Positions 9,841 to 22,120 are shown, counted from the first letter of the stretch. The stretch is 64,000 nt of DNA from Prorocentrum cordatum (GCA_963575745.1 CAUYUJ010018327.1:247501-311500); one strand, 5' to 3'. Numbers and translations: made by a program. Notes: generated by a model not told the origin, from the sequence alone.

Positions 9841-9970
9841 CCTTGATTCCAGGAGCTCCAGGGAACCGTCCAATCAGCCGCGCCGAGAGCTTCCCGAGGC
9901 TCCAGGGAACCGTCCAATCAACCTCGCCGATTCCAGAGGGTCCAGGGAACCGTCCATTCAGCCTACCCGA
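9841..9970 (+). repeat. Three-copy ~45-bp tandem repeat
   Basis: Three units share CTCCAGGGAACCGTCCAATCA followed by CCGCGCCGA-type sequence (starts near 9850, 9898, 9940). It lies about 210 bp upstream of the start at 10183 and so occupies the probable 5' region of that gene. Confidence 0.8.
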
Positions 9971-10182
9971 GGCTGAGCTCTTGCTTCCTCCTTCCTCCTC
10001 CTCATCCTCCTGCGCATCCTTCGGCTCCGGTATCCTCGGCACATGCCTGAGTCCTCCTCCGCTCCCTCCTCATCGACCTCGTAGCGTTTAGGCTCGAGCA
10101 GTGGTGGCAGCGAGCGGCAGGGCCCTCCAGAGGGTAGCCTCATCTGCCTTGCAGCGCGGTTTGCGCTGCGTTGGGACCGCAG

Positions 10183-12834
10183 ATGGGCGAGGACGAGGTC
10201 GCTGCGGATTGCGCCATCACGGAGTTCGACGACTACAAGTACAGCTGCGGCATCTGTGAAGAGGAGGATACAGCAGCAAACCTACCGTTTTGTTGGAGAG
10301 GGTTGTGGTTGCACGGCAAATGTCAGGCGGGGAGGCGCGCTCATAACTACTATATTCGTGATGCGCCACAATCGGTGCATGATGAAATAGAAACGGAGTT
10401 TACCGAAGATCCTCCGGCCTGGAGGAAGAGGATGCTAGTGTGGGTGCAGCCAGATATGAAGTCGAGAATGAAAGCTCGGGCAGACGCCTCCAGTCGCCAG
10501 GTGGCCTCCGTGAAGTCCTCAGAGACCAAGAGCTCCAACAAGCGCCTCGATGATATGATGGAGTTGTCGCTGGTTCAATTCCAGTCGTGGAACGGCTTCT
10601 GGAATCGCAAGAGCGACGCAGAGTCACAGGCGGAGTTCATCCAGAAGCACAAGGAGCAGAAGGGCGCCTTCGACGAGAAGGACGATCACGGGAGGGTCAT
10701 AGAAGAGAAGATCCAGGTCAAGGACATATCTCGGACAAGGTCGTCCAAAGGTACTGTCGACAGGGAGGCAGTCGTCGAGAAGGTCGTGGAGGACGACAAC
10801 GAGGGTTTCCAGTCCAAGAAGCGGAGGCTCATGATGAAGCAGACGGTGCAGGCGGCGAACAGCGCGTGGAAGGGGTCCTCGACAAGCAGCGGCATGTTGT
10901 CGAAGGGTGCTCCCTCTCCGGGACAGAACCAGGCAGCCGTTCATCAAGGTTCTGGCCCGCCGTCGTGGACTATTCCGCCGTCTTCAGCTCCAGGTTCCGA
11001 TGGAACGTTGGATGCTCCGACCCTCCCTCAGAGGCAGCCTTCGCCAGCGCGTTCAGTGAGGTCCGAGCTCAGCCAGGGGCAAAGTGCGTCCAAGAGGGGC
11101 GCCAAGAAGGCCAAGTTCAGCATGAAGCCAAACGTGAACATCGATGATCAGACTCGGGAGCGCATCGTGCCGTCTGCTCCAGGGGTCGAGAAGCTAGAGC
11201 CCGCTGAGTTCATGCAGCTGAAGCAGATGTGGGTGCTGATGGCCGCACACGTGGTGAAGGGCTTCAGGGAGCCGACGAACGGATACATCAAGCAATTGAA
11301 GTCGGCGAGCCACGGCATCTCAGCCTCCCAGGAAACGGATTTGACGATGCCCACGGCCAAGCTCATCGAGCTGCTCGAGGGGGCGTGCAATGACGTGACG
11401 AACAATTCGGATAAGATCGAGAAGGAGTGCACGAAGGCCGACTTCTGCAAGATAGTTCTTCTCCTGCACGCGCGAATGAACGAGCTCGACGGGCAGAAGA
11501 AACTAGTTCAGAGTCACATCACGGGGCTGAGTTTCGTGAGCTCCAAGACGAATCATCAGAACTCGGTGGCCTACATGACGCACTACAACAAGAGGGGGCA
11601 GGTCACCAAGAGACTGACCAAGGGCTCGTACGACAAGATCTTGGGCGACGGCCTGTCGAGAGTGCTGTACGCGGGCCGTGGCGAGGCCGAGAAGGAGGCC
11701 ATGCAGGTCACGACCAGTGAGAGCGGCAAGGGCAAAAAAAAGAAACCGATGATCCTGCAGGGGGTCATCAACATCAACGCGGACTACGACGAGAATAAGA
11801 TCTGCCTGTGGAACTCCGAGGCCCACGAGATCTACACGGACGTCCAGGGCTACTTGACGAAGTTGGGCGACCTCGTCACCGCTAAGGCTGGTGTGCACGA
11901 GACTGCATTCAAGGAGAGGGGCGAGAAGTGGCTCAGGTGCCTCGGCCGCATCAGCTCAGATATACCAGAATATGCCATGAAGACCTTCGCCGACGACCTC
12001 GTCAACTTCAACGCGGGCGCATTTTCACCGTGGTTGTGCACGTGCCGCGCCGACTCCCTGAGGTACGGGCCCGCGGCGTGGCCGTTGATAGGGCACGCCG
12101 CCCTCGCAGTGCCGACCTGCGACGACATGCACTTCATGATGGTTCCAGTGGAGGCGGTGCTCGCCAACGGGATCGCGCTCGGCGATTTCCTGAAGTTCTG
12201 CGAGACCGACGAGGGCGCGAAGGTGCTCGGCGACGCCTTCTACGTGAGCGCGAAGGCCAAGGACGTGATCTACATCCCGTTCGGCATGCTCTGCGTGCCC
12301 CTCTTTTTCCCGCCGACGCCGGCGACGGTGAGCGGCAAGAACGTCCAGCTGCTGCTGGGCAACGTCCTCGTGCTTCCCTTGATGCACAAGGGGCGCGTCG
12401 AGGCCAGGAGGGGGAGCACACGCTTCACCTCCTCCTCCTTCACCTCCTCCCCCTCCTCCTTCACCTCCTTCACCTCCTCCTCCACCTCCTTCACCTCCTC
12501 CTCCCCCTCCCTCACCACCTCCTCCTCCTCTTCCTCCTTCCCCCTGCTGCTCCTCCTCCTCCTCCTTCACCTCCTCCTCCTCATCATCCTCTTTCTCTTC
12601 ATTTCGCCCTGCACCCTCAACTCCTCGTCTCCACCCTCCTTATATTCCTCATCATTCCCCTTTCCGCTCCCACTTGGCACCTCCCTCTCCTCCTTCCTCT
12701 GTCTCCTCCGATCCCAGGCGACCGACTCGACGACGGTTCAGGCCATCAAGACATTCAACATGGGGTACCTCTCGAGCCAGTCGGGGGGCATGTACAAGGA
12801 TCGCAAGGCGGGGCTCGAGGCATTCCACTCCTAA
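10183..12834 (+). CDS. Large hypothetical protein with N-terminal Cys cluster; one in-frame intron
   Basis: Start ATG 10183 (MGEDEVAADCAITEFDD) and stop TAA 12832-12834; upstream in-frame codons contain only a TTG. Residues 22-47 hold C22, C25, C37, H44 and C47, a likely zinc-binding finger. A charged, disordered middle (about 100-330) contains KKRR and KRGAKKAK clusters. From about 340 the protein becomes helical (EFMQLKQMWVLMAAHVVKGF). The C-terminal part has MHFMMVPVEAVLANGIALGDF and DVIYIPFGMLCVPLFF, vaguely like a cupin/JmjC barrel strand, though no iron ligands can be pointed to. The Ser/Thr/Leu-only stretch encoded at 12420-12715 is best explained as an intron, leaving about 776 residues. 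Dinoflagellate-specific in appearance; function unknown. Confidence 0.65.
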   Translation: MGEDEVAADCAITEFDDYKYSCGICEEEDTAANLPFCWRGLWLHGKCQAGRRAHNYYIRDAPQSVHDEIETEFTEDPPAWRKRMLVWVQPDMKSRMKARADASSRQVASVKSSETKSSNKRLDDMMELSLVQFQSWNGFWNRKSDAESQAEFIQKHKEQKGAFDEKDDHGRVIEEKIQVKDISRTRSSKGTVDREAVVEKVVEDDNEGFQSKKRRLMMKQTVQAANSAWKGSSTSSGMLSKGAPSPGQNQAAVHQGSGPPSWTIPPSSAPGSDGTLDAPTLPQRQPSPARSVRSELSQGQSASKRGAKKAKFSMKPNVNIDDQTRERIVPSAPGVEKLEPAEFMQLKQMWVLMAAHVVKGFREPTNGYIKQLKSASHGISASQETDLTMPTAKLIELLEGACNDVTNNSDKIEKECTKADFCKIVLLLHARMNELDGQKKLVQSHITGLSFVSSKTNHQNSVAYMTHYNKRGQVTKRLTKGSYDKILGDGLSRVLYAGRGEAEKEAMQVTTSESGKGKKKKPMILQGVININADYDENKICLWNSEAHEIYTDVQGYLTKLGDLVTAKAGVHETAFKERGEKWLRCLGRISSDIPEYAMKTFADDLVNFNAGAFSPWLCTCRADSLRYGPAAWPLIGHAALAVPTCDDMHFMMVPVEAVLANGIALGDFLKFCETDEGAKVLGDAFYVSAKAKDVIYIPFGMLCVPLFFPPTPATVSGKNVQLLLGNVLVLPLMHKGRVEARRGSTRFTSSSFTSSPSSFTSFTSSSTSFTSSSPSLTTSSSSSSFPLLLLLLLLHLLLLIILFLFISPCTLNSSSPPSLYSSSFPFPLPLGTSLSSFLCLLRSQATDSTTVQAIKTFNMGYLSSQSGGMYKDRKAGLEAFHS
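12397..12717 (+). other. CT-rich intron that keeps the frame open
   Basis: Sequence from about 12420 is almost pure (CCTCCT/TCACCTCC)n and ends TCCCAG|GCG at 12717/12718, a good acceptor in phase 0. Donor candidates in phase 0 are GTC at 12397 and GCC at 12403. Both give lengths divisible by three (321 or 315), so the unspliced frame also stays open. After it the protein resumes as ATDSTTVQAIKTFNMGYL, matching the texture of the upstream domain. Confidence 0.6.
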
Positions 12835-13290
12835 GACGGCGACTCGGTAGGATATCTGAGGGAAGTAGGAGTAAATAGGAGGAGGAGGAAGGGAGGAGGG
12901 AGGAACTATGAGGGACGAGGGAGTTAGCTAAGATGACGATGGCCAGTATATGTATGGTGATGGTGATGATGGTAATGCTACTGATGAAGATGGTGTTTAT
13001 GACGAGGTTATATTGACGACAATCGTGATGATGGCGATGCTGACGACGATGATGACGACAGTGGTGATCGTGATAACGAAGACGATATCGATGACGATAA
13101 CGATGGCACGCATGATATTGATGACGACGATTGTGAACGTGGCGTCGATGTTAGTGGCGATGGTGACGACGATAGCGGTGGCGATCGCGATGCCAACTAT
13201 GACGACGGTGCTGGTGGTGATGGCAATGGTGATGGTGACGAATACGACGACGATAACGAGGAGGAGGGCGAGCAGGATAGGAGGCTATGA
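12835..13290 (+). repeat. GAT/GAC trinucleotide-like low-complexity tract
   Basis: Begins with GGA-rich sequence downstream of the stop at 12834. From about 12945 it becomes an irregular GATGGT/GATGAC/GACGAT run. The Asp- or Met/Thr-rich frames crossing it are by-products. Confidence 0.8.
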
Positions 13291-13850
13291 GGCCCGTGGG
13301 ATGGGAGACTAGGCGAGTAGCAAGTGAGACGGATGAGGAGGAGGAGGAAGATGACGAGAAAGAAGAGGACGTCTCGCACGGATGCCGTAGATTTAGACCT
13401 CGAGGCCCCGAGGACGACCTTGAGGTTCGGGGGCAGCAGGCTTGCTACGGATCGCTGCGCGCCACCGCTCTCCTTGGTTTGAAAAATAACGGGCGCGAGA
13501 ACGCTCAAAGGGGTGACGGCGAGGAGAGCGAGGATACTGATGACGAGAAGAACAAGGGGGAGGAGGAGGGGGAGGAGGAGGGGGGGGGGCCGCATCGCAG
13601 CCCTCCCTTTTCCTCCTGGTCTGAGTCCTCATCCCACCCACCCTCGTCATCATACTCCTCGTCCTCCTACTCCGAATCGTCATCATACTCCTCCCTCCTC
13701 TCCTCTTCCTCAGCCTCGTCCTCCTCCGCTTCCTCTTCAATGCTCACTTGCTCTTCCTCCCCCTCCTATCCCTCCTTCCCCCCCTCCGACTCCTCCCTCC
13801 TCCCTCCTCCTTTCACCGCGTGCTCAGACCCCAAATGGGTCCATTGAGCG
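13291..13850. repeat. Purine-rich then pyrimidine-rich low-complexity blocks
   Basis: (GAG)n-type runs at 13332-13365 and 13555-13590 are followed by (TCC/TCA)n-type runs at 13605-13815. The two composition blocks are complementary, so the strand could fold into weak imperfect hairpins. The unique 13370-13510 segment between them shows no recognisable domain. Confidence 0.75.
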
Positions 13851-14270
13851 ATAAGCCAAACAACCAGTCACAACCAATATCCAACACAACCAATAGCCCA
13901 TACAACCAATAACCTATACCAATCACCAACGACATAACAATCAATATCCCAAACAACCAATAACCAATAACCGATAGCACGACCCACTAACTCATATAAC
14001 CAATAACGTAAGCCAACGCGCGCATGCCAATAGTCGATAACCCAAGCGATCAATAAACCAACCAACCACCACTCAATACCCGAATGCGGGTAAACCACTC
14101 ACCAATCGCGTGCGCGGGTGAACCAACAACGAACGACCCAAGCGGCCACCAACCTAAACGATGACCAACGCACCTGGACAAGAAACAACCACATCAACGA
14201 CGCGTAGCATAATCAATAATGCAAGCAATTGTACCCTCAGAACCACTACAACCAATAACTTAAACGAACA
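13851..14270 (+). repeat. AACCAATA-type degenerate array
   Basis: Irregular AACCAATAnCC and ACCAATCACC words (unit about 10-20 bp) fill this stretch with GC-rich interruptions. No genes. Confidence 0.75.
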
Positions 14271-14449
14271 CGGCTGCGCGAAGGGCGCGCGACTGTGCGT
14301 ACATCGAGCGCCCGCTGCCTTAAACCACGACACATGAGGCGCCCGCTGCCTTAAACCACGACGACCACCCTTAAACCACCGCGAGAGGAGACCAAACCAA
14401 CCTCAGGGGGAGGCCCCTGGGCCAGGATCATCCTTATCCAGAGATGTGC
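14271..14449 (+). repeat. CTTAAACCACGAC units and flank
   Basis: Two copies of GCCCGCTGCCTTAAACCACGAC (near 14307 and 14340) plus CCCTTAAACCACCG link this region to the 6760-7005 satellite. The remainder is GC-rich spacer leading into repeat R. Confidence 0.6.
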
Positions 14450-17400
14450 CAAGGAGCGCGTCTACCCAGGCAGGGCCAGGTGGCGGGCTCGATCTCGTCG
14501 GGCCTTGACGAGAGCGCAGCAGCCAGCCCCGGGGCGGGCCCCGCCGACGCCGAGTTATCCGCCTACTGGGCGTGGACCAACGGCGAGGCTTGCGAGCGCC
14601 CGCGTGGACGGGCCCCACCTCTCGCGCCGGGAGCTCGCCGGCTGGGAAGGATGCGCCAGGCCAGCCGGGCTCGGATTCACTGGGGGCTGCGCCAGGGGAA
14701 GCCGCCGCCGAAAGCGTTGGGGGCCGCCCGCAGCCAGACCCCCCACTTCCACGCGCAAAGCCCGAGGGTCCGAGAGGACAGTGGCCGGCAGGTCTGCGCG
14801 GAGCACGTCCTCTGGAAGTCCCGGCCTTCCATTCAAAGCGCCGCGCGCGACTGCGACCCGCCCCCCCTCGCGCAGCCCGCGCCGGGGGCGGCCAACTCGG
14901 CCGCTCCGCGCGCCGGCGCGCGCGATGCGGCGTCGAGAAAGACCTCAAGGCTGGGCCGCTTGGCGCGCTCGCGTCGGCCCGGGCGCCCTGCCCGAAGGCA
15001 GTTTATGATCGGCGCAGCGGGGGGCCAATTGCGGCCAAATGTTTCGCGCGGGGGGCGCGGCGCATCCGGCGCCGGACGGCGAGCGCGACGGCCGCGACGC
15101 AGCAGTGGGGGGAAGTATCGGCGCCAATTCACAGCGAAACAGCCCGCCGAGGATCGCCGGGCGGGGCTCGACCGCAAGCACTTCGAGACCACGCGCGCGG
15201 GGCCCCTCTGCGACCGCGTCGCGGCGGCTCGTCGGGCGAGGGCCGCCGCGGGAGGGCCGCGCGAGCTCGATGGTGCCCGATCTTTCCCGAGACGGGGGTA
15301 CTTGTTCTGACCCTCTGTGGGGTGGGGGGGGCGTCGACTGGCGGAATGATGCGAGCCAGTTGCGCGTCGCCGGCGCCGCCGGCGCCGCGGTGCTCGGCGC
15401 TGCGGGGCCGGCGTCGATGCCAGCTAACTTCCTCCGGAGGCCGCCGAGGGCACGATTCCCCGCAGTGGCGCGGCGCTCCGCGGCTCCTGGCCCCGGGGTC
15501 CGCGGAGGCGCTGCGCCCCAGGTCGCGCCGCTGCGCCGCCGCCCGCGCCGCCTGCAGGGGCGCCGTCTTCTCGGCCGACGGCCCAGCCTCCGTCGCGAGC
15601 CCAGCTCGCGCAGCCGAAGTTGCCGAATGGGCGAGCGAAGCTGGAGAAGAAAAGCCCTGGATCATCATCGGGGGCATCATGTGGCGCCATGGCTATTCCA
15701 GCTGCATGCCAGATGCCAGTCTTCGCATCGCGGCTTTTCCTACCGCTGCGATCGGCACCGCGCCCGCCAGAACCCGCGCCGGCAATGTTGCCATGCGACG
15801 TGCGGTCGCGCACTTCGTTGCGGAATGCTTCATCATGGCAATGCTAGCTGCGAAGAATTTGGGAGCCGGCCTTCTGGGCAGCGGGCCACGCCGTTCAGAA
15901 GGACCACTGCGCGCGACCTGGGCCCGACTGCGATCCCCCCCCCCCCGGAGGATATCAAGGCCACGCGCGTCGATGTCGACTGTCAGCTACCAGTGCTCGA
16001 GGGCCAGCCCCCTTGTCCCAGCGGCGGCGTCGCTGGCTCGAGAGGGCTGCCTTGGCCTTGGAGAGGGTCACGGCGCGGGTCTCGTCGCCAAGTCGGAGGC
16101 GGTCAAGAAGGGCCAAGTCTTGGGGCCCACGTTCAGTCCCACGGCCTCGAGGCCATCGCGCAGAGCAGGGGCGTCCATTATCTTGCACATGCTGTAGAAG
16201 CCAAGCAGGCAGGTTGCCGCGCTCGCGACGGCTGAGGGTAGCGACAAGCTGGAGGGCAAGCCCCTGGACGCCATCATCGAGATGCACACCGAGGGGCACC
16301 TCGACAACGGAGCTCCTGGCCCACCGAGCGCGGGGCGAGCTCGCGACGAGACGGCGCAGGCCAGTTTGATTCCGAAGCGTGGGGAGCAGTCTCGTCTATC
16401 ATGCGAGACGCCGCCGACTACCCTCCATTCGCAGCCAATGCTATGAGCAGCGACTGGGGGAAGATCTGATGTTCTACAGCCCTTGCTGGTTGTCCTTGCG
16501 CTGACGGCTGGAAGGGCTACAGCAAGCAACTGGTGGATGCATTACCTCAGAGTACGACCCAGCTGGACTGGGCCCCATCCTACGCCCAGTTCCCGAAACC
16601 GATTGCCAAAGGAAAGGGGGGCGCGGGGTTGGGCGGCTGGGCAGTCAGCGAGATCAATATGATGGCCTAGCTCATGCTTTTCCTGGCGCTGCAGGACCAT
16701 TACGGCCCGTGGCTGACCGCGGCCCGCGTCCTCGGGGATAATGGCACGGGCCGGGTCTGTGTGCGGATTGTGCGAAGCAGCGAGGCGGTGGTCCCCCGTG
16801 AGCTCTTCTTTGCCCGGCGGGTTGTTAGCGTCCCGAAAACCGAACACACGTAGTTTCGACCGATCTGGGTCGCCTCGGCCCTCCTTTGGGCCTGGCTGAC
16901 TCGTGGAGAAGCCGCCTTCCCAGCACCGCGGGATGCGCAACGTGCCTGTAAGAGCGGTGCGTCCGTGGCCCGCGCAGTCTGCGCTTAGCTGGAAGCTTGT
17001 GCCGAGAAGGCTGCCTGCATAGGAATGGACCTCAGTAGTTGTCATGATATAGTGCCTCTTCGAGTTAGCAGCGTTGCTATGTCTGAAGCAGCCACCCCGA
17101 ACAACCTCATCGGCGTGTCGCGCGCCGCCCGAGGCGGCGAACGACGTTGCCAAGCGGCCCGGGGAATGTCGGATGAGCATGTTTGGCCCCACTTCGCCCC
17201 CGAGCACGAGGGGGTCATTGCGCGCCCAAAAGTATGCGTCGAGTTTGTTCCGTGGCCGGCGCGAGGAGAAATGGGCTCGCCCACGGGCCCATGCATGGTC
17301 GCAGTCTCGCGCGCAAGTCGGGCGAGATCCCACGATCCGGCATCGCAGCCGCCGTCGCCTTCGACGCCAGCGCGGGAGATGTGGAGAAGACCGACAAGCG

Positions 17401-18840
17401 GCAGCGCTGGCTGCCGGGCCAGCGGCAGGCGATGGAACGCGATGGGGGCGTCGGCAGCGCCTGACAATCCAGAGGCGCCCATCGCGCCCGCTGCAGGCTG
17501 GAAGAACATCAGCTCCATGAGAAGCCTCCCAGGGGGAGCCAGATCCGCTTGGGAACTGCCAGCGCGCACGTTCGACCGAGGCGTTGCTGGGCGCGCCCCG
17601 CGTTCTCGCCGCCGCCGCTGGGGTCGGCCGCCAAGTTGATGGCCCCTGTCCTTCGCGCGCGAGTCTCCTGGTGGCGTCGCGGCCGCGCCTGCCTGATTCT
17701 ATCAAAACGGCCCTGGCGCCATGCGCAGTTTTGCGCGTTGGGCCCTCGACAATTCGCAGGGCGAGCCGCGATTCTTAACCCCGCTGACCTGGGCGCGTCG
17801 ATCTCGGATGGCGCCCCCGCAGCGTTGGCGAGCGGCGGGCCCGACAGTTCGCGTTGTCGTCGGTCTGAGGGAATCTTATGCGCATCCATATTTTCTTTCA
17901 TCTGCTAGCATCGAATATGACTCGGGGCTTGCGGCGCGTGTCGCCCGGCGACGCAGTCGAGGGGGGCGAACCGTCGATGCCTTCTACGGCGCCGCCGCTG
18001 GATCAGGTTGCCGGCCGGGCTCCGTTCATCTTCCGCGAAGGCGGATGGGGCCACAGCGGGGAATGTCTGCGCGACGGTGCTGATCATCTGGCAGGTCGCG
18101 GCGCCGATGGAATCGCGCGTGGCCTGGCTAAGTCACGGGGATGGGCGCGCTCTTCGAGCGAATTTCATGTTTCGGGGGGACAAGCAGCCTCTGCCCACAT
18201 CAACGTGGCAACGGTTTTTGGGTAGCGCGGGCGCGGGCGCGCGCGCGGTGATTGTCATATGTCTCGCGCGATGCGCGGAGCGACCGCGACGTCGCCGTCG
18301 CCGCGCGGCATGCCTACTCGGGGGGCTTGCCTGGCAGCCTGGAGGCCACGGGGCGCGTCCGCTGCGCGAGCCGCCGTCGCGGGCTGTCCCGGGCGGCGCC
18401 CGCCCGCGGCCGCTCCGACTGCCCAAACGCATGCCACCCGCGCGGGCATTCGACCAAATGTCAATTTGCCGAGGCGAGCGGCGCCTGGATGGCACGGAGC
18501 GCGCGCCGCGCCCATTGGGAGGGGGGTCGGGGGCCCAGCGGCAGCGCGCGACGCGAGTTCCTCGCGGGGCAGGACGTCGGGGCCGAGGGGTTGGGGGGGA
18601 GACGCAGCTGCGGGACAACTTCTGCCCAGCACTCCCGAAGCACGCCTTGGCCAACAGCGATGCGCGCTAGACGACCGAGCGCCCCCGGCGAAAGTCCCAG
18701 CGTTCGCGGCGCTCGACAACAATCGCGCTCTTATGCCGCGAGGTGCTGGGGTGGTGTTGGTCATCTCGCTGTCCCGCCCCCGACAGGATGGCGGTCGTAG
18801 ATTTTCGCCACCTTGCTCTCTTCGCTTCGATTTCTCATCC
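14450..18840 (+). repeat. Dispersed long repeat R, copy 1 (mostly uninterrupted)
   Basis: Aligned by eye to a second, interrupted copy. 14480-14700 pairs with 22160-22350, 15530-15856 with 23325-23656, 15857-16270 with 34684-35095, 17452-17770 with 35098-35440, 17850-18780 with 36860-37745, and 18785-18840 with 45205-45255. Compare GGTTGCCGGCCGGGCTCC here with GGTTGCTGGTCATGCTGT there. Divergence is substantial (roughly a quarter of sites where I compared) and stops occur in every frame, so it is old and non-coding now. An extra ~1.2 kb at 16270-17452 has no partner in copy 2. Long ORFs on both strands are GC-driven. Confidence 0.7.
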
Positions 18841-21800
18841 GATTTCGTTTCGGGCCACCTGGGGCCGCCAGGGCCCGGGAGAGAGGGCGCCCGTTCATAG
18901 TGCTGGTCAGCCCCACCCAAGGGCTTTTCGGCCTCGCCCCCGCCCCGGCTCCGGCAAGTCAAGGGCGGGCGGGGCGTCTCCGAGGCGGCCGCTCAGATCG
19001 CGCGCGGCGGGAAGGCGCCCTCCACCGCAGCTTCAAGAGGCCCCCGGGTCGCCGCGCGGCGGTCGGAGGAGGCCGCGAGGCCTCCACAGAAAGGCCCCAA
19101 GAGAGTAGACACATTCAAAACCCGACGTGATTGAATGGCCTTGGCCATGACCACCGCCCCTGCCCCATTTCGCCACCATGATGAAGTGCGCGCGCGTTGT
19201 GGCGAAGCTGTTGAGACTGTTGCACCTCGTAGTTGGAAGTGCCCCTTTCCAACGCTTGGGGATATCGTGCCCTTGTTTCTCTCGTGCCTTGCAGCGCCTT
19301 TCCAGTCGCCCTCCGCCCTTGGAGGCGAACGCCGTGAAAGTTTGAATCAAGAGATGGCGATATCATAGTATCGTTTGTGGACCGACGCCATCGCCAGTCA
19401 AACAGTCGCCGACAAGCGGGCCAACCAGTGCTTGCGCGCTAGAGTTGCACAGCCTTGGTCCCCAACACTCCTGGACATCCACCGCGCGGCGCCACCGTGG
19501 CTGAATCGCATCGAGCCATCGAGCAGCCCCCCGACTGCGGCGCAGTCTTGGCGATGGCGGGCAGGGCGCCGACGCGCCTGCTTCGGCAACGTCGCGAATG
19601 GAGCACCTTGAGCAGGTGCACCTGTTCGAGGGTGGCTTTGCGCCGCGCAGTTCTTTCTCGTTTGTCTCGATCGAGAAGCTCGCGGTCAGGCCGCGCTCCG
19701 AGGCCCACAGGGCCTCCAACTTCGCCCTGAGGGTCGAGGGCGAGGCGCGGGGTGCCGTGAATTTTTCTTCTCGGTCGGCATCTGCGACAACGTGCATGCC
19801 CGACGAGCGCGCTACATGTTGTGATCCGGACTATCGCGTAGCATCTGAGAGCTCCCCAGTGATACCTGGTGGTGCAGGGGAACAGTCGACTTTTCAGATG
19901 CGCGACGACGCCCGGGGCAAAGCTTGCCTGGGTGCAATTTTTTCGCGCCGGGCCAGCGGGCAGCGCAGACGGCGCCACTCGGACCTGCGCCGGCGCGCCG
20001 ATGCCAACCACGCCCTCCACGACGTTCTTCCTGGAAGGGGGGCAGCGCAAGAGGGGCGACAGCCGCGAGGAAGAGAGCCGCGCCAATCGCCTCGGTCTCC
20101 GCCCCTCAGAGGCACATCGGAGTCGCCGCGCAGGTCGTCGCACCATCTGCCAGACCCGCAGCTCCGAAGGCGCAGCGACAGCCCGCGAAGCCGAAGCAAA
20201 ACGACCTGCCGATCCTTGCCCGACTGCGCGGCCTGCTCGAGGTTGCGAGCGAGGTGGGTGGAAGGGAAAAGGCCACGACGTGAACGTCGTCCAGAAAAAC
20301 AAAGAAGTGTCCGGCATGTTGGCCACGAGCGCTCATCCCTTTGAGGAGTCGCCCGAGGTGGCCGCGGCCCCGACTCAGAGACCGCTAGCCGAGCCATGGG
20401 GGGCCCGCCACCATAGTCCACGCGGCCATGGCACATGCAAATTTGCAGCGACGGCGGATTACGTTATCACCCTGGCCTCCAACGCGGCTCAGCACGAGCC
20501 CTCCGAGCCCGTCCTCAAGGCGCGCGGGCGTCGCGCGGATGTGGCGACCGTTATCGTGGATTCATCGGGCGACGAGTCTGATTTGCTGGAACGCCCCCGC
20601 GGGCCCAGACTGCAGGAGGCGGGCGTCGTCTGCGCTGGCGCGACGGCCCCGCGCAGGGCAACTCTCGACGCTGGCTTCAAAGACGACGACGTAGCGCGAC
20701 CCGAGAAGATGGCCATGAAATCTCACCGGCCCACGGTCGAACAGGAGAACGCCCAGGAAGCCGCGTGCCAGCGGGTCTCCAACGGGCCCCAGGCGAACCC
20801 GTCGGTTGTATTGAGCGAGCAGGCGGTTGGGAAAATTGCGCGCGCGCGTGGTGCTATCGCGCGCGAGGCGGAGGAGACCCGCGCCGCGTTTATCCTTGTG
20901 GCCGAGGGGTAGGCGACGCAGGCCGCGATGCCTCCCGCCGGCTGCTTCACCAGGCCCCAGACCTCCCTCGCCCAGGCCCCCGGGTGGCTTGCGCGGCGAG
21001 AGGCTGAGGGGAGTGGCGCATGTTATGCTAGAGTGTGCGAGATGGTTACGCACGCGAGAAATATCCTGGCGCATCGCCTCTTCGGCGCAGCGCAGATCGG
21101 CCCCGCCGACGCCGTGGCGCAGGGGCCTGGAGCTGTCGTGCTCGCGCAGCAGCACTTCGAGCGCGAGCGCCCCCCCCCCCCCCCTCCCCCGCGCGGGCCG
21201 CCGCCGAGCTTGCGGCGACCTGGGCCAAGGCGATGGGGCTTCCTGCGCGCGGGGGGGCCTGCCAGAGCGCACCCCCGAACGCGACTATTCGGCTATATCT
21301 CTTTCTCTCAAATCAGGCGCCGTTGTCTCCGAGGGCGCACGCGCCAGCAATGCGAGGGCCAGGGCCGAGGGCGGCGCGCCATCGCACGGCGCGCGGGGCG
21401 CGGCCAAGCCGAGGGCCCAGGATGCCGGGGGCGCCCAGGAGGAGGCGGATGCACGAGTAGCAGGAGGAGGCTGCGCTCGATGCTGCAGCGAAGCCAGAGT
21501 CGCATAACAAGTTGCAGAAGGGCGAGGGCGACCAGCCTGCGGGCCAGCCCCGCCAGCCCCCGCGCCAGCTCGAGGTTCCGAACCGCGGGGCGCGATGGCA
21601 AAGGCGAGTGCTTCTACATTGCCGCGAGGCGAGGCCGTCGAGCTATTTCCCCGGGCCAGCGCGCTCCAGGGCCTAAGGCCTTCGAGGCCAGAGGATCCGC
21701 GCAAGGGCGCGCGGGGGCGCTGGCGCAGAGGGCTGCTAGGAAAACGGCGCCTGGGGCCGAACCGCTGGATGGCGCGTCAACGCGGCGCGCCCGCATTGAC

Positions 21801-22120
21801 GCGCCCGCGCTCCAGCGGGCGGGTCGGCGGCGGGGCTGCTCGCGCACAACTCCAAGACTGGCGCGCGCGCGTGGGCCAAGCAGGGGGGCGCTGCTCAGCG
21901 GGCCGCGCATGAATGAAAACCGCATGCGAAGTCGGGAGAGAATGAGGTCGCGCGCGTCCAGCCATCATTGCGAGTGGCTCGAATCCGCGGAGGGCGTGGC
22001 GGACCCGGTAGAGTAACATATTAGCTTGGCACTCCAGCGGTAGAGCGCCCCCATGCCCTGCGATCGGCCTCCGAGGGCGAGGGTGGGATGGAAGCCCCCT
22101 CCGCGACATCCAGACAGCCC
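18841..22120. other. GC-rich tract, no gene recognised
   Basis: Long overlapping frames exist on both strands, but their products are Arg/Ala/Gly/Pro-rich with no motif I can name. A homopolymer C tract lies at about 21170-21185. The start of the tract may be the tail of repeat R (compare 45255-45480). No RNA gene is convincing. Confidence 0.5.

Noticed and set aside
9182-10091. Tyr/His/Ile-rich ORFs over the CATATACA array
   Set aside because: Translation of a tandem repeat; no non-repeat sequence.
12950-13312. 120-codon ORF in the GAT/GAC tract
   Set aside because: Met/Thr/Val-only product of a trinucleotide-like repeat.
14572-16197. 541-codon and similar long + strand ORFs in repeat R copy 1
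   Set aside because: Arg/Ala/Gly/Pro-rich, no motif, overlap equally long frames on both strands, and the homologous copy 2 is full of stops; explained by GC content.
22021-22090. tRNA-like AGCGGTAGAGCGC
   Set aside because: Resembles an A box, but no B box (GGTTCGA) or acceptor pairing is found downstream.
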